This document shows, in pieces, positions 1-12,034 of a stretch of 64,000 nt of DNA. Below the pieces are notes generated by a model. That model did no database searches, was not told the DNA's origin, and saw only the letters and a program-made list of their open reading frames with translations. The stretch spans positions 848,491,621 through 848,555,620 of the forward strand of contig NC_057801.1 of the NCBI RefSeq assembly GCF_018294505.1, given 5' to 3'. Positions within the stretch are counted from its first letter, which is position 1; the number at the start of each line of letters is the position of its first letter. The translations under genes and the position numbers were made by a program. The DNA comes from Triticum aestivum (Eukaryota > Streptophyta > Magnoliopsida > Poales > Poaceae).

Positions 1-59
1 GTAGAATAGCGAAAATTTAAAATTATAAGTTGAAGCAAATGAAGCATAAGTCATGCTTA

Positions 60-233
60 ATTACGAAAAAAGACTTGTCGTTGTTGATATATGTATCCAC
101 TTCGAAGGTCTCATCCAGCTTGATGCTGAAGCGCCTATCATCAACTAGGAAATTTCGGTCGCATAGGCCGCGTTGACCTTCGCAGTTTTCGCACAATGAA
201 ATCGTTTTCGTCGTCGGCCGACATTTTCTATAT
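60..233 (-). pseudogene. Possible decayed exon of a CACTA-type gene
   Basis: On the minus strand a short reading block contains CENCEGQRGLCDRNF followed by DDRRFSIKLDETFEVDTYIN, which looks protein-like (Cys pairs, then a charged beta-type pattern). There is no convincing start or splice site in the same frame. I do not recognise the product; the assignment to a CACTA gene rests on position inside the element. Confidence 0.3.
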
Positions 234-261
234 TCATAGGTGAAACATTAAACACTTATTA

Positions 262-400
262 GTTATATCAACTCAACTAATTAAACTAGTTCTTTTAATT
301 CAACTAGTTCAACTAATTAATTGAACTAAGCACTTACTAAAAATATACCTAAATAAAGTAGCTCAACTAATTCAACTAATTCAACTAATTCTTATTAAAA
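262..400. repeat. AT-rich degenerate TTCAACTAA repeat
   Basis: Many imperfect copies of TTCAACTAATT and ACTAATTAA follow one another. No coding potential is seen. Confidence 0.7.
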
Positions 401-547
401 ATAAAGTAGCTAGTTCTATATACTAAAATTTTAATTAGATGATCAAATCTCATATACCTACATTTAATATATATCTAATTCATCTAACATTATCTAATTC
501 ATATATAATCAAATATTCATATAATCTAACATTTGACATTAAACATT

Positions 548-559
548 TGTGTGTGTGTG

Positions 560-590
<31 letters not shown>

Positions 591-607
591 TTATGTGTGT
601 GTGTGCT
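548..607. repeat. (TG)n microsatellite
   Basis: An almost uninterrupted TG dinucleotide tract, broken by a C near 566 and by TTA near 591. It opens spurious frames only. Confidence 0.95.
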
Positions 608-609
608 TG

Positions 610-880
610 TGCCCAGAGGCCGCCGGCGAGTTGCAGGGAGCCGGCCGGGGCGCGCAGTTGATCTTATAGCGGGGCGACGACCGGCGATGCGAGGCGACAG
701 GGATGGGTCAGGGCGCCGACGTGACGCGCAGGACGGGGGCGCGACGGGGGCGGCGCAGGGACGGGGCCGAGGGGCGGCGACGATATCGACGGGCGCGGCG
801 CACGGACGAGGGCGGCGACGATGGCGACGGGGGTGGTGACGTTGGCAGCGCGGGGACGGGCGCGACGAACAGATGAACAG
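610..880. other. GC-rich non-coding patch inside CACTA
   Basis: A strongly GC-rich block (GGCGACG, GGGGCGGCG motifs) between AT-rich flanks. Open frames here come from composition. It may be a captured piece of host 5' gene sequence, but no exon structure can be shown. Confidence 0.4.
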
Positions 881-1419
881 ATGAACTAACTAAAATTTTC
901 GTAAGTGTTGTTTATATAGGGGAGGCCTTTAGTACCGGTGGGAGCCAGAAACCAGTACTAAAGGTCAATTTTGGCAGCCAGACCGGCAGGAAGCCCACCC
1001 TCTTTAGTACCGGTTCGTGGCACACATCTTTAGTATTGGGAAGGAGCCAGGAATCGGTACTACAGAGGGTGCACTCTCGTTCTGCGGTGCACAATGTTTA
1101 GTCCCACCTTGCCGAGCGAAGGGCAGCCGTACTGGTTTATAAAACCAGCCGTGGCTGCTCCTTCGAGCTCCTCTCCAATGCAGGACTTTGGGCCTACCTT
1201 TGCCGCGCTGCCCCGTGAGCCTGCTGGGCCTTATGGGCCTGCATAACCATGCCCAAGGCCCACTGGGCAGCGCGGAAATAATTTTTCTATAGTTTTTTCT
1301 TTTGTGCTTTATATATTATTTTTATTATTTCTCAGTAGTTTTTTTGCTGTATTTAGAGTTTCTTTGTGAATATTTTTGCTTTAGGTACAAAAAATTTGAA
1401 TAGTTTAAATTTGAAATTT

Positions 1420-2124
1420 GTGTAACATATGAGTTTTCATGTGAAACCCTGATACTTCGAAAGAGATTGTCCAGTTTGTACACGAAGTGCATCTAGTTTT
1501 TTCCGTAACCCTCTCTACTTTTTTGTACATGCTATACGGGTGAAATGATGATACCATGCCAAGTTTCAACCTTTTCAGAGTTCATTTTGTAGTGCTTTTC
1601 AATTTCAGGGTCATTTAGCTCTCAAAACAAATCAGTAAATGCATCGAAAGTAGCAAATTATGTCAGAAAGGGTCGAAAGTTGATGACGTGGATTTGAATT
1701 GTGCATCTGAACGCAAAAAAATTCCGGAGTTGTAGTAAGTTATTAAAATTTTGAATAGCCGGTGTAACAGATGAGTTTTCGTCCGAAACCCTGATACATC
1801 GAAAAAGATTGTCCAGTTTGTACACGAACTGCAACCAGTTTTTACGTAACCCTCTCTACTTTTTTGCACATACTATGCGGGCGAAATGATGATACTATGC
1901 CAAGTTTCAACCTTTTCAGAGTTCAATTTCACGGTCATTTAGCTCTCAAAACAAATCAGTAAATGAATGAAAAATAGCAAATGATGCGAGAAAGGGTTGA
2001 AAGTTGATGACGTGGCCTTGAATCATGCATACCAATGCTAAGCAACGTGCAGGTGAGCATTGCGCCTCTCCTTCATTGTTTCTGCAGTCAGGGCTTATAA
2101 ACCCTGATACTTCGAAAGAGATTG
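1420..2124. repeat. Tandem repeat of about 342 bp, two copies plus a partial third
   Basis: The block starting GTGTAACATATGAG at 1420 recurs as GTGTAACAGATGAG at 1762. Both copies contain GATTGTCCAGTTTGTACACG, CCAAGTTTCAACCTTTTCAG and a GAAAGTTGATGACGTGG ending. A third fragment (AAACCCTGATACTTCG) lies near 2098-2124. Internal arrays of this kind are common in Triticeae CACTA elements. Confidence 0.85.
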
Positions 2125-2444
2125 TGTAAACATGTAAAAATATACATAAAAAAACATTGATCAGTACCGCCTTTCAGCCAAAACGCACTACAGCTACAGA
2201 GAAATACATCAAAAATACATTGATTATCAATGATATTTTTGTGTGCAATCTGAATTGTCAATATGATTCCTCACCGGTTTAGAAACTGTAGAAGACTCAT
2301 ATTGTGGCCATAAATTCTACACATAGAGTTCAATGAAGACCAAGTGGTTGTGATAGTTTGAGAAGTAACATATTTAAGGTGGTAAAAACTCTGTTAGCGG
2401 AGCAAGGTGGGACTAAAAACCGATGTAGAATGAATCAACTAGAA

Positions 2445-2694
2445 ACCTCTAGTACCGGTTTGTGGCATGAACCGATACTGAAGGAGTTGGTGGGGCCCCA
2501 GCCTTACTACAACCTGCCACAGCCTCTTTAGTACCGGTTCGTGGCACGCACCGATACTAAAGGTTCGCCACGAACCGGTACTAATGATCTCCACCTCCCT
2601 AGCCGTTGGAACCGGCACTAATGATCTCATTAGTGCCAGTTCTGTTTCAAACCGGGGCTAATGTGCTTCACATTAGGCCCTTTTTCTACTAGTG
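2445..2694. repeat. CACTA subterminal inverted repeats and terminal repeat
   Basis: Alternating direct and inverted copies of CTAGTACCGGTT and CGTGGCACGCACCGATAC-type motifs run up to the terminal CCCTTTTTCTACTAGTG. They are probably binding sites for the CACTA transposase; this is inferred from the family. Confidence 0.75.
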
Positions 2695-2918
2695 CAACAC
2701 AGGTTGGTTCGTAATAGCACAACTAGACTTAAATTCATCATGTACAACCGATTTGTTTACATCATCCATATATCTGACCGGTACCCACGCAAACTTCTGG
2801 TCACCAATGTGAACCTTTACATACGCATTGTGTCTAGGCAATCTGCTCTGCGCAAATCTTTTGTTGGATGAGCTATCTTCAGCCCCCTTGTGTGACCATC
2901 TTTACCTCGACCACAATA
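2695..2918 (-). pseudogene. Coding remnant between two CACTA ends, half zinc knuckle
   Basis: The minus strand reads YCGRGKDGHTRG, which resembles the second half of a CCHC zinc knuckle. After a frame change it continues open as SSSNKRFAQSRLP and HIGDQKFAWVPVRYMDDV down to 2695. Both ends are cut by CACTA termini at 2694 and 2919. It could be a gag-like or other nucleic-acid-binding transposon product; the family is not recognised. Confidence 0.35.
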
Positions 2919-4673
2919 CACTAGTAGAAAATGGGCCATTTTTCCGGTTCGAGAGGCCCATTAGCCCTGGTTCTAGCACTGGGACTAAAGGGTCGAGACT
3001 AAATCCCAACACCTTTAGTCCTGATTCGCTTACGAACCGGGACAGATAGTGTTCCACGTGGCCGCTGCAGTAAGCCCAAGAAGGAGGGCCTTTTGTCCCG
3101 GTTGGTAACACCAACCGGGACGAAATGGCATCCATGCGTCAGCAGTTCAGGAGCTGGGATTTTTGTTTTTTTAAGGGGGGGGGGGGTTAGGGGTTTTGGA
3201 GGGTTAATTATTTACGGGTTTCATATATTGTTTTAGCTAGCTAATAGCTAGAGAGAAGTGACCTCTCTTATCTCCGTGCTTGGTCGACGCTAGCTACCAT
3301 ACGTATAAAGAGAACTCGACATGCTAGCTAGTAAGCAAATGAAGGAACCATTAAGTACTGAACGACCTCTCTTTCTCCGCGAGATTGGTCGAACAACAAG
3401 TTTCCGTATATCTATTCGATGCTACTAGCTACATATATACAATATAAGATCTCTTACAAACCCTAACATCTAAGGTCTATTTGAACCTCCACATTGTATT
3501 CTCCGTCTTTATTTATGACGTGGTCAAGAAAGAATCCCGCCAATTCCTCTTGAATTGCTAGTATGCGATCATGTGGTAGGATTTCATCCCGCATCTCCCA
3601 CATCTAATTTAAAGAAGTGGGTCAATACATGTATATGAATGAAACTCAACACAAATGATGGTAATAAAATAAAATTGTGATTTTTTTATGCACATCACAA
3701 TCTTTTTTTAGAATAGCCCCGCTTAGATTTCGTCGAGTTGTAGATGAACTCGCAAACATAGTATCGTCAAGAATCATTCCCGGCTTCCTGCCACAAGAAC
3801 TTAACGAGAAATAGATTTCAACCAAACTGATAATCAAACATGCTTAATGCTATTGATGAAACTAGCTAGAATCAATGGGAGATGCGCGGAACTAGCTAGT
3901 AGTACTTACTTTTGGGTGTGTAAATCGCATCTCCTTCGACAATGATGGAACAATGGCGGTGAACTATTTCCAAACCCTGCCAGACAAAGAGAATAATTAC
4001 TTGATGTCAGGAAATGAACAAAGTAGTCGATATGGTGCGATTATGATCGATTGAACTTACTTCTGGAGAATATCAGTCATGTTTGCATACCCCTCGGGAC
4101 TTTTTCTTCTCGAGTCTAAGACAGTTACTATTTCAGTTTCAAGTTTAATCTCTAGCAAAATAAAGTGAAAGCTGCGCACGCATGCATAACTCATCAGTTA
4201 CATTACTATAATTAACCTCGAGTAAGGGAAACCGAATATGCACAAGAAAGTAACACTCACTAGATGTTGTAAGGAAAGCGTATTTTATCTTTGTTTTGAT
4301 TTACAAGCAACGATTGTAGCAAGTTGTCCTCGATCTCTTTGACATTGTGTTTGACCGTGTATTAATGTATGATATTTGGGTTAATGAACCCAATGTCATA
4401 GATATCTGCTTTCCTGCATTCGACGATCTTCAACCTGCATAATATAGTGAGGATAATTATATATACATGCAATGAAAGAGCTGAGCTATATATAGAGACT
4501 TAATTATAGAAGTAGTACTTACGGACAGTAGCTAGTCACGAGTGTTTTGTCGAGGGCCTTTTGATTGTATAACTAGAATAACTTGTCAAATTCAATATCC
4601 AAAATATCCATTCCAATGAGGTCGTGCTCCTCTTTAATTCTCATCGTCAAAGTATGCCTCCCAGGCTGCCTGC
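2919..4673. mobile_element. CACTA transposon, left-hand part
   Basis: It begins CACTAGTAGAAAATGGGCC after a candidate 3-bp target ATA. The next 220 bp hold GGGACTAAAGG and ACCGGGAC motifs in both orientations, as in CACTA subterminal regions. The body then carries a minus-strand Ulp1-type peptidase gene reading toward this end. A copia LTR begins at 4674 and cuts the gene; the right end of the element is not recognised in the window. Confidence 0.75.
3463..4660 (-). pseudogene. CACTA-encoded Ulp1-type (C48) peptidase, catalytic Cys lost
   Basis: Minus-strand exons in order read: ELYNQ-type block near 4560-4600 (LYNQKALDKTLV); LKIVECRKADIYDIGF near 4390-4440; NQNKDKIRFPYNI near 4270-4310; the His/Asp block FHFILLEIKLE with VLDSRRKSPE near 4080-4165; the Gln/Cys block near 3730-3800; and a C-terminal MRDEILPHDRILAIQEEL block ending at a stop at 3463. 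This is the layout of Ulp1-like cysteine peptidases carried by many plant transposons. The position of the catalytic Cys reads stop-Arg-Tyr-Tyr-Val-Cys-Glu, so the TGC codon has become TGA. A TAA also interrupts the block after FINPNI. The 5' part is cut off by the LTR at 4674. The homologous copy at 13739-14815 keeps the Cys. Confidence 0.75.
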
Positions 4674-5399
4674 TGAAGGAAATATGCCCTAGAGGCAATA
4701 ATAAAGTTGTTATTTTATATTTTCTTATATAATGATAAATGTTTATTATTGATTCTAGAATTGTATTAACCGGAAACTTGATACATGTGTGAATACATAG
4801 ACAAAACACTGTGTCCCTAGTATGCCTCTACTTGACTAGCTCGTTGATCAAATATGGTTATGTTTCCTAGCCATGGACATGTGTTATCATTTGATGAGCG
4901 GAATCACATCATTAGGACAATGATGTGATGGACAAGACCCATCCGTTAGCTTAGCATAATGATCGTTCAGTTTTATTGCTACTGCTTTCTTCATGTATAT
5001 ATTCCTCCGACTACGAGATTATGCAACTCCCGGACTCCGGAGGAATGCCTTGTGTTCTATCAAATGTCACAACGTAATTGGGTGATTCTAAAGATGCTCT
5101 ACAGGTATTTCCGAAGGTGTTTGTTGGGTTGCCATAGATCGAGATTAGAATTTGTCATTCTGAGTATCGGAGAGGTAACTTTGGGCCCTCTCGGTAATGC
5201 ACATCATATCAAGCCTTGCGAGCAATGTGACGAATGAGTTAGTTATGGGATGATGCACTACAAAACGAGTAAACAGACTTGCCGTTAATGAGATTGAACT
5301 AGGTATGGAGATACCGACGATTGAATCTCGGGCAAGTAACATACCGATGACAAAGGGAATAATGTGTGTTGACATTGCGGTTCGACCGATAAAGATCTA
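4674..5399 (+). mobile_element. Copia-type LTR fragment (BARE/Angela-like)
   Basis: It starts TGAAGGAAATATGCCCTAGA, close to the TGTTGGAAATATGCCC start of BARE/Angela/WIS LTRs. Inside, GAGATTGAACTAGGTATGGA and CGAATCTCGGGCAAGTAACA are typical of that LTR group. The fragment stops at about 5399 where another LTR begins; no internal domain or second LTR follows. Confidence 0.75.
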
Positions 5400-7009
5400 T
5401 GATGTCTAATACACAACCTTCTTCTTGTAGGCGTTGTTGGGCCTCCAAGTGCAGAGGTTTGTAGGACAGTAGCAAATTTCCCTCAAGTGGATGACCTAAG
5501 GTTTATCAATCCTTGGGAGGCGTAGGATGAAGATGGTCTCTCTCTAGCAACCCTGCAACCAAATAACAAAGAGTCTCTTGTGTCCCCAACACACCCAATA
5601 CAATGGTAAATTGTATAGATGCACTAGTTCGGCAAAGAGATGGTGATACAAGTGCAATATGGATGGTAGATATAGGTTTTGTAATCTGAAAATATAAAAA
5701 CAGCAAGATAACTAATGATAAAAGTGAGCATAAACGGTATTGCAATGCTAGGAAACAAGGCCTAAGGTTCATACTTTCACTAGTGCAAGTTATCTCAACA
5801 ATAATAACATAACTGGATCAGATAACTATCCCTCAACATGCAACAAAGAGTCACTCCAAAGTCAATAGCGGAGAATAAACAAAGAGATTATTGTAGGGTA
5901 CGAAACCACCTAAAAGTTATCCTTTCTAATCGATCTATTCAAGTGTCCATAGTAAAATAACATGAAGCTATTCTTTCCGTTCGATCTATCATAGAGTTCG
6001 TACTAGAATAAAACCTTAAGACACAAATCAACCAAAACCCTAACGTCACCTAGATACTCCAATGTCACCTCAAGTATCCCCAGGTATGATTATATGATAT
6101 GCATCACACAATCTCAGATGCATCTATTCAACCAACACAAAGTACTTCAAAGAGTGCCCCAAAGATTCTACCGGAGAGTCAAGACGAAAACGTGTGCCAA
6201 CCCCTATGCGTAGGTTCATTGAACCCGCAAGTTGATCACCAAAACATACATCAAGTAGATCACGTGAATATCCCATTGTCACCACAGATAAGCACGGCAA
6301 GACATACATCAAGTGTTCTCAAATCCTTAAAGACTCAATCCGATAAGATAACTTCAAAGGAAAAACTCAATCCATTACAAGAGAGTAGAGGGGGAGAAAC
6401 ATCATAAGATCCAACTATAATAGCAAAGCTCGCGATACATCAAGATCGTATCACCTCAAGAACACGAGAGAGAGAGAGAGATCAAACACATAGCTACTGG
6501 TACATACCCACAGCCCCAAGGGTGAACTACTCCCTCCTCGTCATGGAGAGCGCCAGGATGATGAAGATGGCCACCGGTGATGGGTCCCCCTCCGGCAGGG
6601 TGCCAGAAAGGGCTCCTGAGAGGTTTTTGGTGGCTACGGAGGCTTGCGGCGACAGAACTCCCGATCTATTGTGTTCTCCGATGTTTTTAGGGTATATGGA
6701 TATATATAGGCGAAATAAGTCAGTCAGGAGAGCCATGAGGGGCCCACGAGGGTGGGGGCGCGCCCAGGGGAGGTGGGCGCGCCTCCCTGCCTTGTGGCCA
6801 CCTCGAAGCTCCCCTTACATGCACTCCAAGTCCCCTGGATTGCTTCCGTTCCAAAAATAACTTTCCCGAAGGTTTCATTCCATTTGGATTCCGATTGATA
6901 TTCCTTTTCTTCGAAACTGTGAAATAGGCAAGAAATCAACAATATGGGCTGGGCCTCCGGTTAATAGATTAGTCCGAAAAATAATATAAAAGTGCTTAGT
7001 AAAGCCCAT
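5400..7009 (-). mobile_element. LTR of a large retrotransposon in reverse orientation, truncated
   Basis: The plus strand starts TGATGTCTAATACAC; the minus strand contains GGCCTCC, AAGGAATATCAATCGG and GAAACCTTCGGGAAAG stretches. These also occur in forward orientation in the solo LTR at 47536-49104 (about 47660-47770), so the two LTRs are related. Its own minus-strand start (expected TGATACGTC) is missing because the gypsy LTR starting at 7010 cuts it. Frames within it are not coding. Confidence 0.65.
6699..6710 (-). promoter_or_regulatory. TATA box of reversed LTR
   Basis: Minus-strand CCTATATATATCC in the reversed LTR, followed downstream by the leader. The solo LTR at 47536 has a comparable TATATATACC box near 47899. 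Confidence 0.5.
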
Positions 7010-7480
7010 TGTCGGTGTCAAAACCGGCGGATCTCGGGTAGGGGGTCCCGAACTGTGCGTCTAGCCGGATGGTAACAGGAGACAAGGGACACGATGTTTT
7101 TACCCAGGTTCGGGCCCTCTCGATGGAGGTAATACCCTACTCCTGCTTGATTAATATTGATGATATGGGTAGTACAAGAGTAGATCTACCACGAGATCAA
7201 GGAGGCTAAACCCTAGAAGCTAGCCTATGGTATGATTGTTGTTCGTCCTACGGACTAAAACCCTCCGGCTTATATAGACACCGGATAGGTTAGGGTTACA
7301 CAGAGTCGGTTACAATGGTAGGAGATCTACATATCCGTATCACCAAGCTTTCCTTCCACGCCAAGGAAAGTCCCATCCGGACACGGGACGAAGTCTTCAA
7401 TCTTGTACCTTCATAGTCTTGGAGTCCGGCCGTGATGATAGTTCGGCTATCCGGACACCCCCTAGTCCAAGACTCCCTCA
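7010..7480 (-). repeat. Gypsy LTR (3' LTR of the minus-strand element)
   Basis: Plus-strand ends are TGTCGGTGTCAAAACCGG and AAGACTCCCTCA, that is TG...CA, 471 bp. Read on the minus strand it starts TGAGGGAGTCTTGGACTAGG and carries a TATA box. A diverged relative with the same TCGGTGTCAAAACCGGC end is at 49683-50101. Confidence 0.8.
7268..7278 (-). promoter_or_regulatory. TATA box of gypsy LTR
   Basis: Minus-strand TCTATATAAGCCGGAGGG within the LTR, placed about 200 bp from the minus-strand LTR start. Position and sequence fit the LTR promoter. Confidence 0.6.
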
Positions 7481-8022
7481 GTAGCCCCTGAACCAGGCTT
7501 CAATGACGACGAGTCCGGCGCACATATTGTCTTCGGCATTGCAAGGTGGGTTCCTCCTCCGAATACTTCATAGAAGGTTTTGAACACCAGGACAGTGTCC
7601 GGCTCTGCAAAACAAGTTCCACATACCATCATAGAGAGAATAACTTTTGCACAGATCTGCTGACGTATTCCACGACGTGACATCACACCACGGCCAGGCC
7701 TTTATATGAATCGTTTCTTTTACCGTTCCACCTTAGCGCGTTTAACGAGGCGGTTTCCTTGGCACGTCTTATCAAAGTATAGATCGTGCCCCCTTATTCC
7801 GGGATTCTCATCAATACGGACGTGGGTAACCCAACCGTGCTTGTTGGCATGCCTCCTCTACCAAAGGTGAGTCCTAATCGACCACGGGGTGGGCTCTTGG
7901 TATTCAACCTCTTTATAACGAGACCAAGGCCCTCTTTCTTTTTACACCCTCCATCGAGTTCGCCTCGGGCTTCGAGTTCCAACACCCAAAGCTTCAGATC
8001 TAGGCGCTTTGGACCTTCGACA

Positions 8023-10896
8023 ATGTCCGGCTCCGACCAACGTGGCTGGTGGATGGCTTCTTCCGTCACAGAAGAAGACGTACTAAAGCTTCGAGACGCC
8101 AGGTATCTAACCGGCGAGATTTCGCATAGGCTGCCTGCTCCAGGGCAGGTCATTCCCACTCCTGAGCCCGGCGAGAACGTGGTGTTCATGTCCCACTTCC
8201 TTCGGGGTTTAGGCTTCCCGACGGATCCCTTTATGCGGGGGCTCATGTTTTATTATGGGCTTGATTTCCATGACCTGAATCTGGAGTCCATCCTCCATAT
8301 CTCATCATTCATCGTCGTATGTGAGGCCTTCCTCCATGTTACCCCTCACTTTGGATTGTGGCTCGAGACCTTCAAGGTGGAGCCAAAGATGATCGAGGGG
8401 CAGCAAGCAGAGTGCGGAGGGGCGGCCATAAGCAAATGTGCTGACGCTCCGTGGCCCGAGGGCTCTTTTCAAAAGGAGCTTGGTTTGTGGCAATGGGAGT
8501 GGTTTTATATCACCGCTCCTAGGGGCACCAAATGGGCGGCGCTCCCTGCTTTCCGCTCAGGTCCACCACAGCGGCTGGCATCATGGGTCAACAAGGGGCT
8601 CGACTGGGGGCCGTCCAAGGACGTTCCTTTGCTGCAGGGCCGTATTCGAGACCTCCAAGAAAGAGAGATCAATCTAGTTGCAGTGGCACAGGTTATGTTG
8701 ATCCGGCACCTTCAACCCTGCAAACGTCGCCCCCTTCGCCTGTGGGAATTTAATCCGGAGGGACCACGAGCTGTCCAAAATTTTATGGGCACGACGCCCG
8801 TGGAGATGTATAATCTGTTCTTCGGATCACGAGAGAAGTGTCCGGACCTGACTGAGGACGCAGGACTAAGCTGCAATCGCCCAGATACTCAAGTAAGTAG
8901 TCATGTAACCGGACAAGATATTCATTCATTTATTATATACATGCCTTTTAAAGGAGCTGTTTCTTGAACAGGAGTGGTTAGCCAAAGCAAAGTTGATAAG
9001 GTGTCCGGCTCCCCTCCCAGAGACCATGCCGGATCCCATGCCGACCAAGATGTTGAAGGCCGCGCCTTTTGAAGAAGGTGAAGGGGGGAGCGGAGAAGCA
9101 ACTGCCTCTACGAAGGAGGCTATTAAGGAAGGAGGGATTAAAAGCCCCGCCTTCCGAGGAGAGAAGAGGACCGCTTCAGAAGATCCGGAGGTCAAGGCCT
9201 CAAAGAAGGGAAAAGGATCTTCGTCAGGGAGTCCGGCGCTGGGAAGTAACCTAGCCACACTATTTCCCCAAGGGGATCAGCCCTCCAGCGAGCCGTAAGT
9301 AAAAAGAAAGGGTCTTGTAAATAAGGAATATCCCTGCATTTAGATGATAACCGAAATTGTACCTTGTAGTTCGGACCTCAACCCTTCTCAGCAGAGCTCA
9401 TCTTCGGGGGATCTTCTTCCGGAGATTATGGAGAGCGAAACGCCCCCACCTGTCGCACCCTCATGCGAGGCGGACGACCCTGAGGTGTCGTCGTGGAGGG
9501 TTCCCCAAGACTGGTGGGGCCAGAAGGCCCAGCGCCAAGTGGTGTGCGGTCGGAGGAGCTGAAGGATCTGCTCGGGTGAGCGGCTATCTCAGAAGATCAC
9601 CGTGTTCTAATGGGTACAGTGATTGAAAGAATTGCATCCATGGAGAGCGGATTCCATGAAGCCGTCAGAATCTTACTGACAGGGTTTGAGGTACGAAAAA
9701 ATGATGTACCTTCTGCCAGTTATGCATATAAAATGCGCCCTATATAGATAGTAGCCCCTGAGACTCGGTATGTTGTTAAAATTGACAGCGTGTCGAGGAT
9801 CAAAATCTCAGTTATAACATATCACCGCTCCTAAACAGGTGGCGGGGCGTCCGGTGGCCAGCCGGACTGATGAATATGCCGAACTAAAGCGGCAGCTTGA
9901 CGAGGCGGATGCGGACATCGCGCTGGTCAATAAACGGTTCGACGAGTCACAAGGTATGCGACTTCTACGCGGACACCTGGTAAGGGAGTTTGACGCCCAT
10001 GTCTTACTATTTGGATGCTTAATGCAGATGGTGCCGCTGCTGTGGAGGAGCTTCGGGTGGAACTCGCCCGAGCGAAAGAGCAAGCCAGAAATAGTAATGC
10101 GGCCGCTTTAAGGGCGGCCGAAGAGCTAAAAGCCGAACGGGCTGCTCACTGCCGAAGCAGGGAGGAAATGGCCGATTTGGCCAGAAAGTTGAAGAATATT
10201 ACCGACCACTGTGAGGTTCTTGAAAAAGAACGTCAAGCGGAGCAAGAGGGCCTGAAAAAGGCCACCGCCGAATTCAAGGATGCCCGTTCCGCTTTGAGAG
10301 CTGCCAAGGAGGAGCTGAGTCAGGCCGGGGCTATTACGGCTGGAAAACCATTTTTGCTGCGGAGGAAATATACGGATCCAAAGTATGCTCAGTTGGACAA
10401 GTTGTGGAGTTCGGAAGATGCTTATCTGGACTTGGCGGCGAGCGCTGCGGACGCAGTTGAGCACTTCCGGGGCCAGAAGGGGCACAGAAGGGAAGAGCTA
10501 TATTGGTCGCAATTCCATAGCTCGGAGCTTCCTCTTCCGTTGACCGATCGGTTGGCCGAATGGGCCGAGCTGAATCGATTATCCGGACTTGCCATGAAGC
10601 ATTTCATGACTCATTTGTGGCCGAGCGTACCCCAGCCGAAGAGTTATTTTGGTTTAGTGTAGCAGTTCCTTGGTGCGGTACCGCGTATCGACGCAATAAA
10701 GCGGTCAGCGTGTATTGAGGGAGCGCGGATGGCTCTGGCCCATGTCAAGACATGCTGGGCAGAGATGAAGGCCACCGATGTTGCATCCCGAGATTCGGAC
10801 AGAAGCTGAGTACCTGCCGAGCACTACTTTGAAGAAGTCCTGCAGGGCGCTCGTTTAATAGAGACGCAGTGCTCGAAGGATATTATGTTTGAATGA
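8023..10896 (+). pseudogene. Antisense extra gene of gypsy element (Transposase_28 / putative plant transposon protein family), broken
   Basis: Five exons can be traced: 8023-8892, 8972-9294, 9370-9690, 9839-9953 and 10028-10896, each intron with GT...AG. The start MSGSDQRGWW at 8023 follows a leader; an upstream ATG at 7786 is in frame but lies in leader-like sequence. Exon 1 has ILHISSFIVVCEAFL and THEFG-like VTPHFGLWLETF, matching the putative gypsy-type transposon domain (Pfam Transposase_28). Exons 4-5 form a long coiled coil (ELKRQLDEADADI; AEELKAERAAH), then the conserved KSYFGLV and CSKDIMFE end. Breaks: a TGA in exon 3 (near 9580), TAG at 10660 and TGA at 10807. The family is named from wheat and rice retroelements; its role is unknown. 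Confidence 0.8.
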
Positions 10897-12034
10897 TATG
10901 TATGATTTGTGAAAACAATGTTTCAATATAATATAAGATCTTTTTATACTTGTGCGTTCAAGTAGTAAACTACTCCCTGTGCGGCCGTTTATGTATATGT
11001 ATATATAACCTGAAAGATGGCAGTCCTTGGCTTCAGCCCCCACGCACATAGTGCGGGGGTGTTTGCAAAAAAAGCGCTTTGTCACACTTAATCCAACGTC
11101 TTGGTCCTGTTAAGGAGGTGATAGCGTAGCAAACTAGGCAACCGGACTATAATGCTTTATCACTTTCACTTAGCCATAGGAGTTTGAGGGTGGGGCTACT
11201 ATATAGCCCCTGGGGGCACCACACTCTCCCGAATTCGGGGTGCGTATGTGCCTGACCGAAAACCCGTCCTTCATTAATGCGGAGGAATCCTAAACATTCC
11301 CATGAGTCATCGAGTGGTTGACCAGTCTCTCGCTATATCATGACAGTCAGTTTTCGGCTTTCTCTACTGAGGTGCTCGCCCGGCCGAACCGGGGCACAAT
11401 CGCAGTAGTTCTCCTGGTGCCGCGTTAGCCGATAAAACGGAACGTAAGGCAGCAAAACACAGGAGCCAGGCAAACCCAACATTTGACCAAAGACATGATT
11501 CGGAGCTGATGCATATAAGGCCTAACTCGAGACGCCGAACACTCCCTAAGGTATTCGGTCTTTATAAAAACGGGCACAATAATGCCCTAAGCCCCTAGTG
11601 TCCAGGTACGTGCAAAAATTCGGGTGCGGCCAATGCCAAAACGCCAGCCTCCTCCTCGGTTATAGTAAGAAATCGGGGGATGTATATCAACAAGAGACAG
11701 TGAAAAAGGTTTATGTAGGGTCTTAATCTGAAAAGAATCCTTGCGACGGGTCCCTACTGCACGTCTGCGCCTGTGTCTCCGTTGTGCCGTATCCTCGACG
11801 GGTGTAGCACGTTGTTCATCTCTAAAAAGAGAGGAACTTAGTTTTAAAAAGAAAAAAGAAAAGGGTTGTGCGAACAATGTACTTTATATTAAATAAACAA
11901 AGTACGAGTCGAAGAAGTGGATAAGATTGAGCTTTATTGTCTCTTGTGATACATGCATGCAGCCCCTTGTATGGGGGTACGCCGCTAGTAGGCGCCGGAC
12001 TCGTCTAGCCGTGTCCGGGGTTTGAATGACCAAT
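10897..12034. other. Non-coding internal region of gypsy element
   Basis: Between the antisense gene and the protease gene I see no conserved coding frame. Sequence such as GGAACGTAAGGC and CACAGGAGCCAGGCAA recurs in diverged form at about 36187-36215, so both belong to the same retroelement group. Confidence 0.55.

Larger units (their letters stand above)
1..2694. mobile_element. CACTA transposon, right-hand terminal part (left end outside window)
   Basis: The sequence ends at 2694 in CTACTAGTG, the reverse complement of the CACTAGTAG terminus of CACTA (En/Spm) elements. The 250 bp before it are full of inverted copies of TAGTACCGGTTCGTGGCA-type motifs, the subterminal transposase-binding arrays usual in Triticeae CACTA elements. 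A second block of such motifs lies at about 920-1090. The body is mostly non-coding: AT-rich repeats, a GT microsatellite, a GC-rich patch and a 342-bp tandem repeat. Only a decayed exon-like piece is seen near the left edge. The 3 bases after the end are CAA; the matching TSD would be outside the window. Confidence 0.8.

Noticed and set aside
549..839. Cys/Val and Arg/Gly-rich frames over the GT microsatellite and GC patch
   Set aside because: Direct result of the dinucleotide tract and composition.
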